Assembly (NCBI GenBank): GCA_031308135.1
Contig: JAHLJT010000631.1
Coordinates: 141,960,734-142,024,733 of the forward strand
Direction of reading: 5' to 3'
Origin: Acheta domesticus
Lineage: Eukaryota > Arthropoda > Insecta > Orthoptera > Gryllidae
Length of the DNA stretch: 64,000 nt
The notes beneath the pieces are model-generated. The model did not search any database. It was not told where the DNA came from and worked only from the letters and a program-made list of their open reading frames with translations. The translations under genes were made by a program, and so were the position numbers. Shown piece after piece: positions 1 to 10,929 of the stretch (position 1 is the stretch's first letter; each line of letters starts with the position of its first letter).

Positions 1-234
1 AAAACGAAAAAAACCAGAAAACGTGCTAACAATGCATCATGTTGCCCACCTCGAGCTGATATACATAGACTTTTGTGTCAGTAGGAAGGAGGAAGAGGCC
101 TCAGACACATTGAGGCCTCCTGGCACAACGCAATAGTCCTGGATGGAAAAGTATTTAGTCACCATCAAGATGAAATCCTCTAATGATGCCGTCATGAAAT
201 CTGACCGAAGAATGGAAAACAGAGGCATTGTTAG

Positions 235-1235
235 TGTGTAGAAGCATTGCGAAGAAAACTAGCACGACCCGTCGAATCAACACAGCACTGACTTCTGATG
301 CTGCTAAACATGAAGTTGAAACACAAAAAATGTTAAAAGAAATCGTGGAGAGGCAAACCACTCCACGACAATACGTAAAAAGAATCGACAAGGTGAGATC
401 AATAAGATCAATTATTTGTGGCTTAAAAAGGGGAAGAATGAAGCCAGAATCGAAGCACTTGTAATAAGCTGCCCAAGATCAGGCTTGAGAACACGACTTA
501 TGATAAGCGGTTCTCAAAATTTCCCCAAGATGATAATGCCGCATTTGCCTGGAGCAAGTAGAAACCATTGATCATTTGTCTAGCTTGTCCAATCCTAGCA
601 AAGACGGAAACCTGAAAAGACATGACAGGGTGTGTAGCTACCTCCACTGGCAGATATGTAACCGCCCTCGAAGTTCCAAACACATGCCCCAAGTGGTACG
701 AACACTCACCGAAACCTGGGGGGTGACGTCTGTTGGATTGCGTATACGATATTGTACGACCAACAAATTCAAACTGATCGCACGATAGCGGCAAACAAAC
801 CGGATATAGTTATCCGGGATTTGGCGAAAAAATCTTGTTTACCTTATCGATGTTGCTTGTACCTTGCGATCCAAAACGTCGTTACCAAGAGGCAGAGAAC
901 CGTCTTAAATTCAAGAGTTTGGAAATCGAGATCAGCCGAATGTGGGTCGTAAAGCACGGTTGTCCCGCTAGTTATCGGAGCTCTGGATTTGTTCCGCAAA
1001 ATTTGAGTAGAACTTGTCTAACTCCCAGGTAATTCAAAAGACTGGGAAGTGCAAGAAATTGCTTATTTGGAACATCCCACATTTTGCGTAAAGTATTGTA
1101 GAGGCACTGATAGTCACGGGATCTGCTCCTTAGGTAGCTGGTTGCAACCTGGAGTAGATTTTTATATTCAGCCGCTCATAACATCTTTAGTCGTGATGTA
1201 ATGGAATAATATAATAATAATAATAATAATAATAA
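235..1235 (+). mobile_element. 3' remnant of an R4/Dong-like non-LTR retrotransposon
   Basis: Pieces of the C-terminal region of an R2/R4-type reverse-transcriptase polyprotein can be followed across broken plus-strand frames. In order they are: a segment with TPRQYVKRIDKVRS (about 350-400); AAQDQALRTRL-like text (about 468-500); LKRHDRVCSYLHWQICN (about 610-660); DQQIQTDRTIAANKPDIVIRD (about 757-815, split here only for description); VVTK plus the decayed KSLEIEISRMW block (about 880-940); and a decayed end near 1,030-1,100. The sequence ends in a TAA repeat at 1,209-1,234, matching the known habit of Dong elements of sitting in TAA repeats. Several frameshifts and stops show that it is dead. 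The reverse-transcriptase core and the 5' end are absent, so this is a 5'-truncated copy. The clade was assigned from remembered conserved blocks, not from an alignment. Confidence 0.75.
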
Positions 1236-1290
1236 CGAAGAGAAGAAGAAGAAAGAAGAAGAAGAGAAGAAGAATAAAGACTAAAATAGC
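1203..1290. repeat. TAA microsatellite followed by a GAA-rich tract
   Basis: About nine TAA/ATA units are followed directly by GAAGAAGAA-type sequence. The TAA part is the tail or target of the adjacent LINE remnant. Confidence 0.85.
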
Positions 1291-1394
1291 ATTTCCATAA
1301 TTTTTGTGAGCTAAAATTGAATGGAAACAAACATTTACTTTTCTAGCAAGTTTTTCCCTTTGCTTATGTATAAGTGGCCAATATGAGTCTGGAT

Positions 1395-1725
1395 GAATGG
1401 CAATGAGCGCGAGTAACCGCAGGCGGCGAGCGGCGAGGCGGCGCGCGCGGCGGGCAGGGGCTGCCCCGCCCACGCGGCGTAGAAGCTGACGAGCGCGGCG
1501 CAGCGGCGCAGGTGCAGCCCGCGCGGCACGGCATCTCGCCCGGCGCGCAGCACGGCGCCGCCAGCGCGTGCGACGCCGAACGACGCCGACGAGGACGGCG
1601 CGGGCACAGCGGCGGCGGCGCGGGCGGCGGCGGCCGGCAGCGTCATCGGGAACTCGCTGCCCATGCGCACCTGCGCCAAGCCATGCGCACGCGCCAACAT
1701 CACAGTCCCTTTCCTGCGGGCTGAC
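1395..1725 (-). other. GC-rich island with a possible minus-strand exon
   Basis: A sharp GC-rich block lies in AT-rich surroundings. On the minus strand one frame is open over its whole length, beginning near MGSEFPMTLP and strongly rich in Ala and Arg. Possible splice signals flank 1,670-1,418: TTGGCGCAG before it and CG|GTTACT after it, but neither is strong. It lies downstream of the SIAH-like exons on the same strand, so it could be a later exon of that gene. The encoded text shows no zinc-finger or SINA pattern that I recognise, and the Ala/Arg bias is what a GC-rich island gives by chance. Confidence 0.2.
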
Positions 1726-3234
1726 GGTTTGCGGTCCTTGTGCCTGGTTATTGTTGTTGTTGTTGTTGGGTGGTGGTGGTAAAAATTTTAGAACGCTAAA
1801 GCTGTTTACTGATTTTCTTGACTGTTTCCACGTTGTTAGTGAACCAAGAGTGTTCTGTGACGAGGAGGGTAGGAGAACTAGGTTCAGTGTCTGTTTCTTG
1901 ATATTAAAATATCATCCGGTTTCAAAGTTTTTCGATGGGTCCTAGGTCGTTAGTGATAATCATATGAACGGGGAGGCGGGTGGGAACCTCAGCATCTCTG
2001 GATTCTGAGATGATCTTCAGTAATTCGGATTCGCCATGGAAGATCCACCCCTCAAGGCCAATTCACGAGGGACTTAACCGACCGTAGATTGATTCATACA
2101 ACTTTTGATGACAACTCAACTAACCGCAGTGCTGATAGTTCCTTCCTAGAAGGGCGCCCTACTCTGGTGATGTAGGATGTTCTGACGAGAGTTCTGACGA
2201 TATGAGGTTCTGTTCTGACGGTTACGAGAAAGTGAATCACTGATGGCAGTTGTGGCGACGAGTAAAAATTCAGCAGGGCCTTAGCATTCAGGCTTCGAGG
2301 CTTCAAACTAAATCTGACACAATGACGCGTATCTACAGAAAACAACTCTTCGCTCTTCCAAAACAGATACGTCAAAGATCCGTTTCATTACTTATTTGGA
2401 AAAACCGTGTTTCAACAAATCAGATTCATTAATTATTACATTTGTATATATAACATCCCTTGTTGTTAACATCCCTTTTACTTAAATAATATGAAGTCTA
2501 CGTAGTAATATAGTAACAGAGACAGATTATTTTTACAGATTTTTTTAGTGATAACTCTAACTGTATATTGAAACATACTTTTTTTTTTATAATTAACTTT
2601 AAAAAAGCATTACGCCAGTTATTCACACGTATTCGCATGATCCCCACGGGAGCGCGCCAGCGCCGGCCCGAGGACTTTTGATTCTACCAGTCGAGCAATA
2701 ACGGGATAACAGGGGCCATGGTCACTTTGGCGCCTGTGCCCTAACAGCGTACTGGCACCCCTCCACACTAGCAACATTTCCCTATGAGTTCGCTGGTTGT
2801 AATGTAATATTGAAAAGCGTTTATTTATTGGAAAGAACATTAAAATCATTTCATTTACTTTCATTGTAATTGGTGTAGCTTATGAGCGGAAAATGCATGC
2901 AACAAATATACCAATATATTACACTATCAGCGTGCTAAAGATCATTAGAATGAAATGTTTTCTTCTAGTCATGCTTCTCACTTTCCTATAAACTAGACAC
3001 AATTGTTTCTAGCAGCAAGGAAATCTGAATGAAGTAACTGAGTTAACTTACCCTGCTAGTGTAGCAACACGCAAATGTGTCCATTATCATAATAATTTTT
3101 AAAGACACCAAAAATGGATAATTCGGAGTCGTTGACGACGGCACATGAGAAATATAGAAATATTCAAAGAAGTAATCAAAAAATGGGCAAAAAGTTCTAA
3201 TTATGTCACAAGCCGATATTCCGTATAAGCATTA
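1726..3234. other. Non-coding stretch, no gene seen
   Basis: A short TTG run then GGT run lies at 1,748-1,780. The rest is AT-rich with no long frame, no known repeat and no clear splice-bounded exon. A small GC-richer patch at 2,635-2,790 is not recognisable. Confidence 0.6.
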
Positions 3235-3587
3235 CACTGTCAGAAATTTCTCCAATACTGTAATATAAATGTTCATTAAAGAGAAAGAACGCACATTAAA
3301 TTTAATGTACAAATGTACATTAGGATGGCAGTGGAATTGCCTTATGGTCATATCTGAAAGGAAGAAATGATGATCTACACGGACTGGTGATTACAAAATA
3401 TTGATATGGATGATGGGAGGCACGGAAGGAACGCAAGAACTTTATATTAAACCTAACTGATTTTAAGTTACCCATGAAATGTAATTACAAATATATTATG
3501 CTATTTTTGATTTGAAAAGTATATTAAGTTTCATGTACATTAATACATTGATATATTATTTCTTTTAATGACATTTCGGACAGTGTA
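3233..3587. mobile_element. TA-flanked MITE (Tc1/mariner-like ends)
   Basis: The left end reads TA-CACTGTCAGAAAT from 3,233. The right end, read on the minus strand from 3,587, is TA-CACTGTCCGAAAT. These give terminal inverted repeats of about 13 bp with one mismatch, with TA on both sides as expected for a mariner-type target duplication. The body is about 351 bp, AT-rich and without an open frame, so the element is non-autonomous. Further inward, both sides carry matching ATTAATGTACAT-type text. Confidence 0.6.
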
Positions 3588-4660
3588 CCTCTTGCAGAAT
3601 TGTTAAATAAAACATTTTCTACAAGACCTTATGATTTGAATTGCATTGTACCAAGCGTGAGTTTAAAAGCACAAAAAAATATTTTCAACCATGATAGTAA
3701 TTCTAATGTCTGTTTTTTTTTTTTAATTTAACCCAGATAAACATCCGCACACCTAAATCATGGGAAAGGTGAAATGCAATTTGCTGATATGCTGCAGCCT
3801 ATCTGTGCATGGATGAACGTGAAAGAGAGAGCGCTCGTGAAAGCGGGCAATTGCGTTTCAGAAACATCTCTCTGTGCATTAGTAAACAAATTTGCTCTTA
3901 TCAGCTGGGCTGGACGGCTTTTAGAAAGCGGGAGGTGGCGGGTTGTAATGGCACAGGATATAGTGCAGAAGAGTGACGATACGGTGGCGTTGGAGATGTC
4001 ACCTCGCAGTTCTATACCATTCAGAAAATGAAGTGAGGAGCAAACGACTGGAATAAAAGACCCAACGATGTTTCTCAAATATTACCATATTAATCACTCA
4101 AGGATTATAAATAGCTTTCAAACAAATCCTTCTCTCAGTTCGTATATTTTCAAGAATTGCGTTATGTGGATATTTTTATCTTTACACGTTTAAATACACT
4201 ATTTTTTACCTAATTATATTAAATATTAATGTACAGTTTCGTAAGAACAAATACCAACTATCACTGGCGATAAAATAGCAACACAATGCTATCGATTTAT
4301 ATTGCATTGGAGTTGATCAAGAATAGAGAGGATGCATTTTATGTTCATAGTGCAGATGATAAAAATTAAGCTTCGTTTGGTTATGTATTTTCATGAAAAT
4401 GAAAAACTCGCAATAGATTCTTTGGAAATAATTATCCCCAAATGAACCAACAAGAACCGTTAGATGCTGAAACGAGAACACTGCGAGATGAAACTAGTAG
4501 AGAATGAGAAACGAGGACGTGTGCAGGAAGGGAAGGTGAAGGAAACGCGATGTTGCGCCACAGCGTGGATAACGGAAAACACCAGAACCTTTCTGCACAG
4601 AATAATTTCAAATTAAACTATTTGAAGACTGTCTATTTTAAAGTGATTTTAATTTTTTCG
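3588..4660. other. Non-coding stretch, no gene seen
   Basis: AT-rich sequence. Opposing frames of about 85-106 codons at 3,758-4,078 lack start context, splice sites or recognisable domains and look like chance. Confidence 0.55.
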
Positions 4661-4985
4661 GAGGTCCATTAACTTTTTAGGCAGACACAATACAACAACT
4701 TTTATTAAACAATCTTTACAAGATTATTTGACCAAGGTTTCGAAGGACATTGGCCTTCATCATCAGGGTCTTTTTAAAATTTTGACTGTTTGTTTATGTT
4801 GTTATTATTTATAATATTTATTTTTTATCGAAATGTAGAAACTGAATAAATTCTCGTAATACAATTTTTTTCTCTTACGTGGTCTGAAACAATTGCTTAT
4901 ATGGCCAATGTCCTTCAAAACGTTGGTCAAATAATTTCATAAAAGTTGGTGTAATGTGTCTGCCTAAAAAGTTAATGGACCTTCA
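4661..4985. mobile_element. Penelope-like inverted repeat with hammerhead-like core
   Basis: The arms 4,661-4,756 and 4,900-4,984 are diverged inverted copies of one another. Both run from GGTCCATTAACTTTTTAGG to a TTGACCAA...GGACATTGGCC block. The minus strand of the left arm keeps a hammerhead-type core at 4,766-4,730: CTGATGA, then a GAAGG/CCTTC stem with a 7-nt loop, then GAAACC and GGTC. Such cores are known from the terminal repeats of Penelope-like retroelements, where inverted repeat arrangement is also common. The right arm has lost CTGATGA and carries AAAA in place of GAAA. Helix I does not pair well, so self-cleavage today is unlikely. Confidence 0.5.
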
Positions 4986-5004
4986 AAGAAATTAAGACCA
5001 GAAC

Positions 5005-5625
5005 CTGTACTGGTCAGTGGAAATTCATCGAAGTGAGATTTGACGAGGAGTTGTGAGAACAAGGTGCAACGAAGCGGGTTGAGATAAATAGGTGGAATGA
5101 GATGAGACGGGATGGAAGGACCGCGACAAGACAGGACGTGGCGGTACAAAAAGGCATGAGGCGAAATGAGGCGGCAAGCGCTAAGCCCATTTGGTGGGGA
5201 GCAACGAGTCAACAGAAGGCGGCGCGGGCAGGATGAAGCGTTTCGAGGTAGAACAAGACGGCACGTAGAGGAACGGGGCGGCGCAGGCGGTATGAGGCGA
5301 GAGGGGTCGAAATGAGATTTGATGGACCGAGATGACGAGGCAGGACCAGGTGGGGCGGGGCGGGGCGAGGTGGAACGCAAGGGGACGCGGCGGAATGAGG
5401 CGGGAGGAGGTGGAACGAGCAAGGACGTGGCTGGGCAGGGCGGGGCAGGACGACACACACATAATACGGACGACTCTCAAAGACAAGGGTGCGTCGGAAC
5501 TGAATTTTGTGAAAGGAAGATGATAGATGAGTCAGGACGAGTCAGAAAGAGGCGGGACGAGGTGGGATGAGGCAAGAGGTGGGGCGAGACGAAACAAATA
5601 GGAGAAAATCGGAATAGACCGCATC
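5005..5625. repeat. G-rich, strand-asymmetric degenerate tandem repeat
   Basis: About 600 bp of the plus strand is rich in G and A and poor in C, built of loose variants of GAGGCGGGACGAGG and GGGGCGGGGCGAGG. All minus-strand frames through it give Pro/Ser/Arg-rich text with recurring short phrases, which is the mark of a decayed short-period repeat and not of a protein. Confidence 0.65.
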
Positions 5626-5654
5626 TTGCCAAAACACTTGAGGGTTCTGAGGGG

Positions 5655-5882
5655 TTGTGCTCGCTTTGGGGGCGCATCGCGGTGCGCACCACGATGAGGC
5701 TGGGGCGGCGGTCGCTGACGACGCGCAGGGTGCCGTCGTCCAGGCCCACGATGCGCTGGCGGGGAGCGCGCCGCCCCGCGCCGGCCCCAGCGACCGCACC
5801 AGCTGCTCCGCCACCAGGTTGCGCGCGCCGCGCAGCGCCGCGTGGCACACCACGCACCGGAAGCGCTCGTCGGGGCCCGCGT
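5655..5882 (-). CDS. SIAH-like RING E3 ligase, exon carrying the last RING cysteines
   Basis: This is the second visible exon of the RING gene that starts at 20,177. The acceptor is GTGCGCGTGCGCAG at 5,896-5,883. The exon opens in phase 1, completing GAC (Asp50) from the previous exon. It then reads DAGPDERFRCVVCHAALRG and RNLVAEQLV, giving RING ligands C59 and C62. In SIAH proteins the matching segment is CPTCRGPLG followed by RNLAMEKVA, so the match is in sequence and position. After about SLGP (residue 83, near 5,782) the frame stays open but becomes Ala/Ser-rich. The neighbouring frame instead reads RIVGLDDGTLRVV, which is more protein-like and vaguely resembles the start of a SINA domain. 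The TRAF-type zinc fingers expected between them are missing. I cannot place the donor; this could be a truncated gene, a frameshifted pseudogene, or an exon ending near 5,780-5,800. The 3' boundary given here is approximate. Confidence 0.55.
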
Positions 5883-6104
5883 CTGCGCACGCGCACATCG
5901 CAAGGAGGTCACAGAAATACTGGCAACAGTCATCTGATTAGATAGTCCAGGGAGATGTTATTTCGTATTGTTTAAACACGGGTAGAGAGATACGTCAAAG
6001 TGCCCATTCATAGGAAAGCCAGAGTTGACGCGTCAACCTCTAAGCCGGTATCGGCGCGTCAATGACTACCATTAATACAGTCAGTAAAGAGCTACTGGCC
6101 ATTG

Positions 6105-6290
6105 CATTTTATATCCCGGGAGACGGCAATGTTCCTCTCCCTTGGACATGAGATATGGCACTTACCTACAAGTCTGCTTGCAAGTTTCGCGTCTCACCAT
6201 CAGTGGGCCCGGCGGCACTGCTCCAACCGGGACAAGCTCCAACCTCATGACTAAAGTTCTGGCACATGTGATATTGTACTGCTGATACGT
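6105..6290. repeat. Dispersed repeat, paired with 20,345-20,530
   Basis: Shares the order TTAT...GGGAG.CGGCA-AT, then CCAACCGGGACA and GGCA(T/C)(G/A)TGTGAT with 20,345-20,530, at roughly two thirds identity by eye. The family is unknown and the copy is old. Confidence 0.4.
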
Positions 6291-6914
6291 GTGATGCGCT
6301 TTTTGTAATAATGTTACGATTCATTCTGAAAACAACGAAGTAGATAGTACTGGCGTAAGTTTTATAACCGGCGTGTCGATTGTTGAAACCTGACTTTCCA
6401 CTGAATGGGGCGCTCAAGACTTCCCCCACCTTTCTTCAAACATTGCAATATAACAACTCTGTGAATTTGGTGATCAAATCCTAAGGTTCACTCAGACTTC
6501 TTTTCCAAATGCGTACTAGCATTTACTGACTTTGTTAGCAGTAAATAGTAGGTAAAAGGTATCCGGCTGAAGCATGACGCTTGCCGTGGAATCTTCACCC
6601 CACTTCCAAAGTCATAATAAGACCATCTAGAAATACCTGTTACACTGTACAGAGGGCCATGGAAGCGGGTTGTAACCGGAGCAGGATAAATGGAAAGGAT
6701 TCCTAACATCCTGCCAAGCCTAAGTTAAAACCTGCAGTACTCCTAGTACAAAGATAAAAAAATCATTGCTGTCTGTATTTGTGTAAACACTTCATTCAGA
6801 TGGAAAATACTCTATTCATTACTCGAGAGTCATTTATTTTCAATAGAATCTTCTTCAAATATTTGCCTATCAGATGTATGTTACACACGAGACCTCATAA
6901 ACAGCAGTGCTCGA
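6291..6914. other. Intronic stretch, nothing recognised
   Basis: No repeat, exon or low-complexity structure could be identified here. Confidence 0.55.
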
Positions 6915-7076
6915 AAGACAGACACAGACGGACGGACGGACGTTTTGAAAAGAATCACTTTTTCGGTATCAGGGGACGTGTATTTCCGTTGAATCTCGAA
7001 ATCGATTTTCCGCAGCAGTAAGACACAACTTTCCTTATACTACATATATACTCCGTACGTATGTATACGGGAAAAT
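6915..7076 (-). mobile_element. Family B (Helentron-like) fragment, 5' end only
   Basis: Carries the family's internal GGAC tetranucleotide run (about 6,925-6,944), the GGTATCAGGG(G/A)AC segment, and the terminal CGTACGTATGTATACGGGAAA block at 7,055-7,075. The inner part and the other end are missing. Confidence 0.6.
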
Positions 7077-7257
7077 AAAATATTTTTCTCTCTTACTCAT
7101 GGAGAATATCAATGAGGGAACCGACTGAGAGTTGTGCAAATCCTTTCGTATTGTGTAGAGCAATTGAATAAGTTCCTGATCACCTCTCGTGGGGTCGTAA
7201 ATCATCCAGGATCAGTTTAATTGGTTAGAAAAGCTTTTAGAAAAATTTAGAATGTTC

Positions 7258-7400
7258 TTGATGGATTCGCAAAAAAACGATCAGTTCCCCACCAGAAGAT
7301 CGAAACGCGCCGAATGACAGACACAATATGTCTCGATTGGCGAAATGGAAGGGGTCTAAACGAATGACGCGCGGATGAATAATATGCTATGTATCCTAGT
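7258..7400. repeat. Dispersed repeat, paired with 44,788-44,905
   Basis: Both copies share ATCAGTTCC(C/T)CA, CAGAAGA(T/C)CGA(A/G)ACGCG, CGAATG, TATGTCTC and GG(G/T)GTCTAA in the same order and spacing. The family is unknown. Confidence 0.6.
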
Positions 7401-8100
7401 TATATAATGGTGAGGATTTGATGATTCTGTCATAAGAAGAATATGTAGACCTGGCATAATTCTTAGCAGTTTGAACAGCTGTTCTTCTGCAACGATAGTA
7501 CGCCACATTTGCCAGACGCCACATGTATACGTAAGAAAGGCCGTGATGTGAGCACAAAACTTACATTAAAACAAATACTTGTTAGAATGGCACAGTATTT
7601 ATAAGTTCGAAGACTGTTCGTACTTCGGACATTTATAGCGTGCAAAAATAACTTTAAACTATTATTTAATATAATTTTATTGCCTTAGTCTACTTTCCAC
7701 AAATTCACTTTAAAAACCTACTTTAAACCATTATTCATCAATATCATGATATTGCAATAGTCTACTTTACAAAAACCTACATTAAAATAGTCGACTTTAA
7801 AAAGAGTATAAGGTACTCTTTTCTAACTAGGTATTATGTTCATGTAGACGTTTAAAGTTGTGACTGAGAATTTTTTGAAGAAATAGAACTGTTACGAGAA
7901 TATTTTCCTCCACTCTGGTGGATTCCAGCTTTCCTTGAACAAACAGCCAATCGTTCTAGTTATTTTGAGGTTAGATACGAGAAACCGGGAAAAACTGAAT
8001 ATTGAAACATCTTTTCCACACTACCCAAAAAAACAACGTTCTGAAATCATATTCTGAACTCCTGCCTATTGTACGCATATCATAGGTTTCACTTTTGGCT
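7401..8100. other. Intronic AT-rich stretch, nothing recognised
   Basis: Around 7,650-7,810 there are several loose copies of TTTAAACTATTAT and CTACTTTA-type text, hinting at an old short tandem repeat. No gene. Confidence 0.5.
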
Positions 8101-8109
8101 ACTGCTTTT

Positions 8110-8480
8110 AGGTAAAATTTCGTAATGCTGCTTGAAAAAAACAGCAAATTTTCGGGAGCAAAACTCTTATTGATGGACCCTGGTAACGAAAAAGTGGATA
8201 TATCTTGGCCCTATATGCAGTAAATTACTTCCTCTAATACGTTGTGTTGACAGCATCTATGTTTTGTGGTTCATGATACAAAAAATTCAATTGACGGCAA
8301 AACGTCTGCCTGTAAGTCGATTTTTTTTCTGCGTCTTCCTACAATTACAAAGATAAAATTATTTTCCCTAATGATATGTGTTCATCAGAAACAGATCTTC
8401 ATAGATAGTCAAGTTTAATTTTTCGAAAATATGAGTATTTTTTGCATAATTTCGCGTAAAACATCGACAATTTATAAAAT
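8110..8480 (+). mobile_element. Family B fragment, sense orientation, internally deleted
   Basis: Begins with AATTTCGTAATGCTGCTTG and continues through the accepted family landmarks: the ACCCTGGTAACGA block, TTGACGGCAAAACGTC, the CTTCCTACAATTA block and TTTTTCGAAAATATGAG. The middle 300-900 bp of longer copies and the terminal hairpin are absent. Confidence 0.6.
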
Positions 8481-8544
8481 TCTTATTTTTTTTCTCGAAA
8501 ACGACTTCAGATTTCTTTTTAAATTTTTTTTGTATGCAGAAACT

Positions 8545-9345
8545 AGAGGCGCTAAAACAGCATGTACTTTCATGCGATATTGCTAATATCTATGTAATAT
8601 TATAACATGACAATATCTTTCATACACCTCAATTACCATTTGAATAATTTTTAAACAAACGAAACGTGAAAAATACATATATTATTTAAACAAAATAGCT
8701 GTAAGCCATTCACTTCAGTATTTCCGCGTTTTGCATAAACTTACCAACGATGCGCGCTGCGTATTTTAGCCGTAAATAAAATTATTAGTTTATATTATAA
8801 CGAACTAACTGCGGCGATCATAATCGCCTTGTTATCAGTGAGACGTTACAACAATGTGTTGCAGCATGCAACAGTGACAGCTAATTCACCTGGGATAGGA
8901 CATTTTAAAATTAGCATTTCTGATATCCCTGACAAGGAAATGAAAACGGATACAAAAATATAATTAAATATAATATTGTTATATATTCATCAAAAATACT
9001 CTTTTTTCTTCCATTATTCGTCATTTCCACACTATGCAAAGTCACCTATGCGTTTTCATATTTAACCCAATTAAAGGACGCAATTTAAAATAGGTTTTAA
9101 ATAAATAATAAAAGATTCATTTGTAAACGTATAACAAAAGCTCGGATGTAAGAAAGCAACAAAGAAATATGAAATAATACACATATTCTAATTTACGAAG
9201 CATCCTGCTGGAATTACCTCTATTACGTTGACGAAGCTCAGTCAACTGGGATCGGGCTATTATGTTTGTCACGAAATTATAGAAAAACTACTCATATTTT
9301 CAAAAATATCAACATGACCTTATTTAAAGATCTGTTTTTTGTGAA
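8545..9345 (-). mobile_element. Possible interrupted family B copy
   Basis: 8,546-8,580 (ACTAGAGGCGCTAAAACAGC) is the family's 3' terminus in antisense. 9,268-9,345 (CACGAAATT, ACTCATATTTTC, ACATGACCTTATTT) is the next expected segment. About 670 bp of unrelated AT-rich sequence lies between, so the copy may have been split by a later insertion, or these are two separate fragments. Confidence 0.35.
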
Positions 9346-10149
9346 CGCATTTACGAACGAACGCCTGAACGAATTTGAGGTTTGTACATGTTTGTTTCTT
9401 TTGTAGGCGTAAGAAACTCTTTCTGACTATGAAAAAAATTTCAGATACGTGCCGCAAGCGCTTCGTTTGAATTTGTTTGGACTTTTCAAGTATTACAGAA
9501 ATTGCAATATTATAATATTACGTGACCATTCTCAATATGCTGTTGTAGCACCTCTAGTTATGCATGTACCGAAAACAGCCTCATCGCTTTCAGTAGTCAG
9601 GAGCGGATCCAGAAAGTCTTTTGAGGTGGAGGGGGGAATTTCATTTTTTTACCCCGCCCATACATATTTGGATATGAAATGTTGGCTTAAAATTTAAAAA
9701 TTGTACTCGTAGAAGTACTTATTTTGATGTGATGGTAATTGTTTTGAATAAGCTGAGGAATGAATAATCACCCCTCTTTGATCAGAAATTGGGTCGAGTG
9801 AATATTAGAATACCTCACATATTTCTTGAAAGAACTGGCGAGCAGACGTATTTCGGGAGGAGATTTACTTCTCCTTATTCTTTATTTAAATATTTCGTGT
9901 TACTATTTCGCAGACGTAGAGTTTTTCATATATTGATACTATAGTATGTAAAACTGAATGAATCGATACGCGTGGTTTGTTGGCTCCCTGTTGCAAACAC
10001 AAGTGGCCAGCGCAAACGCGTTATCCTCATGGACTGACTGGCCAGAAGTGCTTTCGCGAGTCCTCACGTTGTCCTACACGCCGACCAACACGTGAAAGTG
10101 TGTCTGATTTCAAACAGCCACGCAATGACGCACGGAAATTTCCAGTACG
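9346..10149. other. Intronic stretch with a possible DNA-transposon end
   Basis: 9,598-9,650 contains GGAGCGGATCCAGA followed by a G-run, a combination seen at the ends of common animal MITEs. No matching inverted end was found nearby. Otherwise nothing recognised. Confidence 0.3.
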
Positions 10150-10440
10150 TCACAGACAAAGAGCGGTCGTCGCCGGTCGCGCACCCTCCCCGATCTGCAC
10201 CATCTCCGCCAGCAGCCCCCGATCGCGCCGCTCCGCGCGACCGCTTTCTACCGCTCCGGAGGAAAGTCCTCGGTCGAGACCAGCGCTCCGCGACGCGGCG
10301 CGGCCGATGCGGAGCGATGCGGCGCGGTGCGGCGCGGTGCGGGCAGAGCGTGTTCTGGCTATGGACCCGCTCCGCCCGGCCCGGCCCGGCCCGGCCCGGC
10401 CCGGCCCGACCAGGCAGCACTGGGCGCTACTGGACCCGTA
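10150..10440. other. GC-rich island with CGGCC pentanucleotide array
   Basis: CpG-dense block. 10,303-10,345 has GCGGAGCGATGCGGCGCGGT-type short repeats, and 10,376-10,410 is a nearly perfect array of CGGCC. Frames of about 100-154 codons on both strands result from the base composition. No TATA box, initiator or good splice donor was found. Confidence 0.6.
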
Positions 10441-10929
10441 AATCCGCTTGATCACCCGCGTGGGAAAGTACTTGGGAGTTGTTTACCCTCAAGGGAATTT
10501 TTATGAAGCGACGGAGAAAAGAGTTTGCGGTTCGTGACAAGTCAGGTTGTTTTCCGAATGGTGAAGCAAACTAAATATTGGAGAATGAGATATTTAATTG
10601 GAGACCGCAAGTAAGGAGAGAAACAACCGAGAAACCATCTTGCGTCTGACTCAGATCTTTTGAAACGCTGATAGCTTCATGTTCTAGCCCACAAATTCTC
10701 CCGAGATTCGGGACTGCATTGAATTAATTGATGCAAATTTGGAAGCATCTTGGGAATATAAAGAAAGTCTTTCACTTCAAATGAAAAATAAAACTCTGCA
10801 AACCGAACTCATTATTGAGTTTATCACCTAAGAAACCAATCTTCTAAGCTGTCTCAATCTCACGTACTATTTATATCATAAATATGAACTAAGATTAATA
10901 CTATTTTATCGAAGATCAAACCGATTTGA

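Noticed and set aside
1568..1945. 125-codon plus-strand frame in the 1.4-1.7 kb GC island
   Set aside because: Arg/Gly-rich in the island and then ordinary AT-rich sequence; the opposite strand is equally open.
5319..5570. Plus- and minus-strand frames of 60-164 codons at 5.0-5.6 kb
   Set aside because: Produced by the G-rich degenerate repeat; Pro/Arg/Gly text with recurring phrases, no domain.
10064..10455. Overlapping frames of 101-154 codons at 10.1-10.45 kb
   Set aside because: Four frames on both strands are open together, as expected of a CpG-rich block with a CGGCC array.
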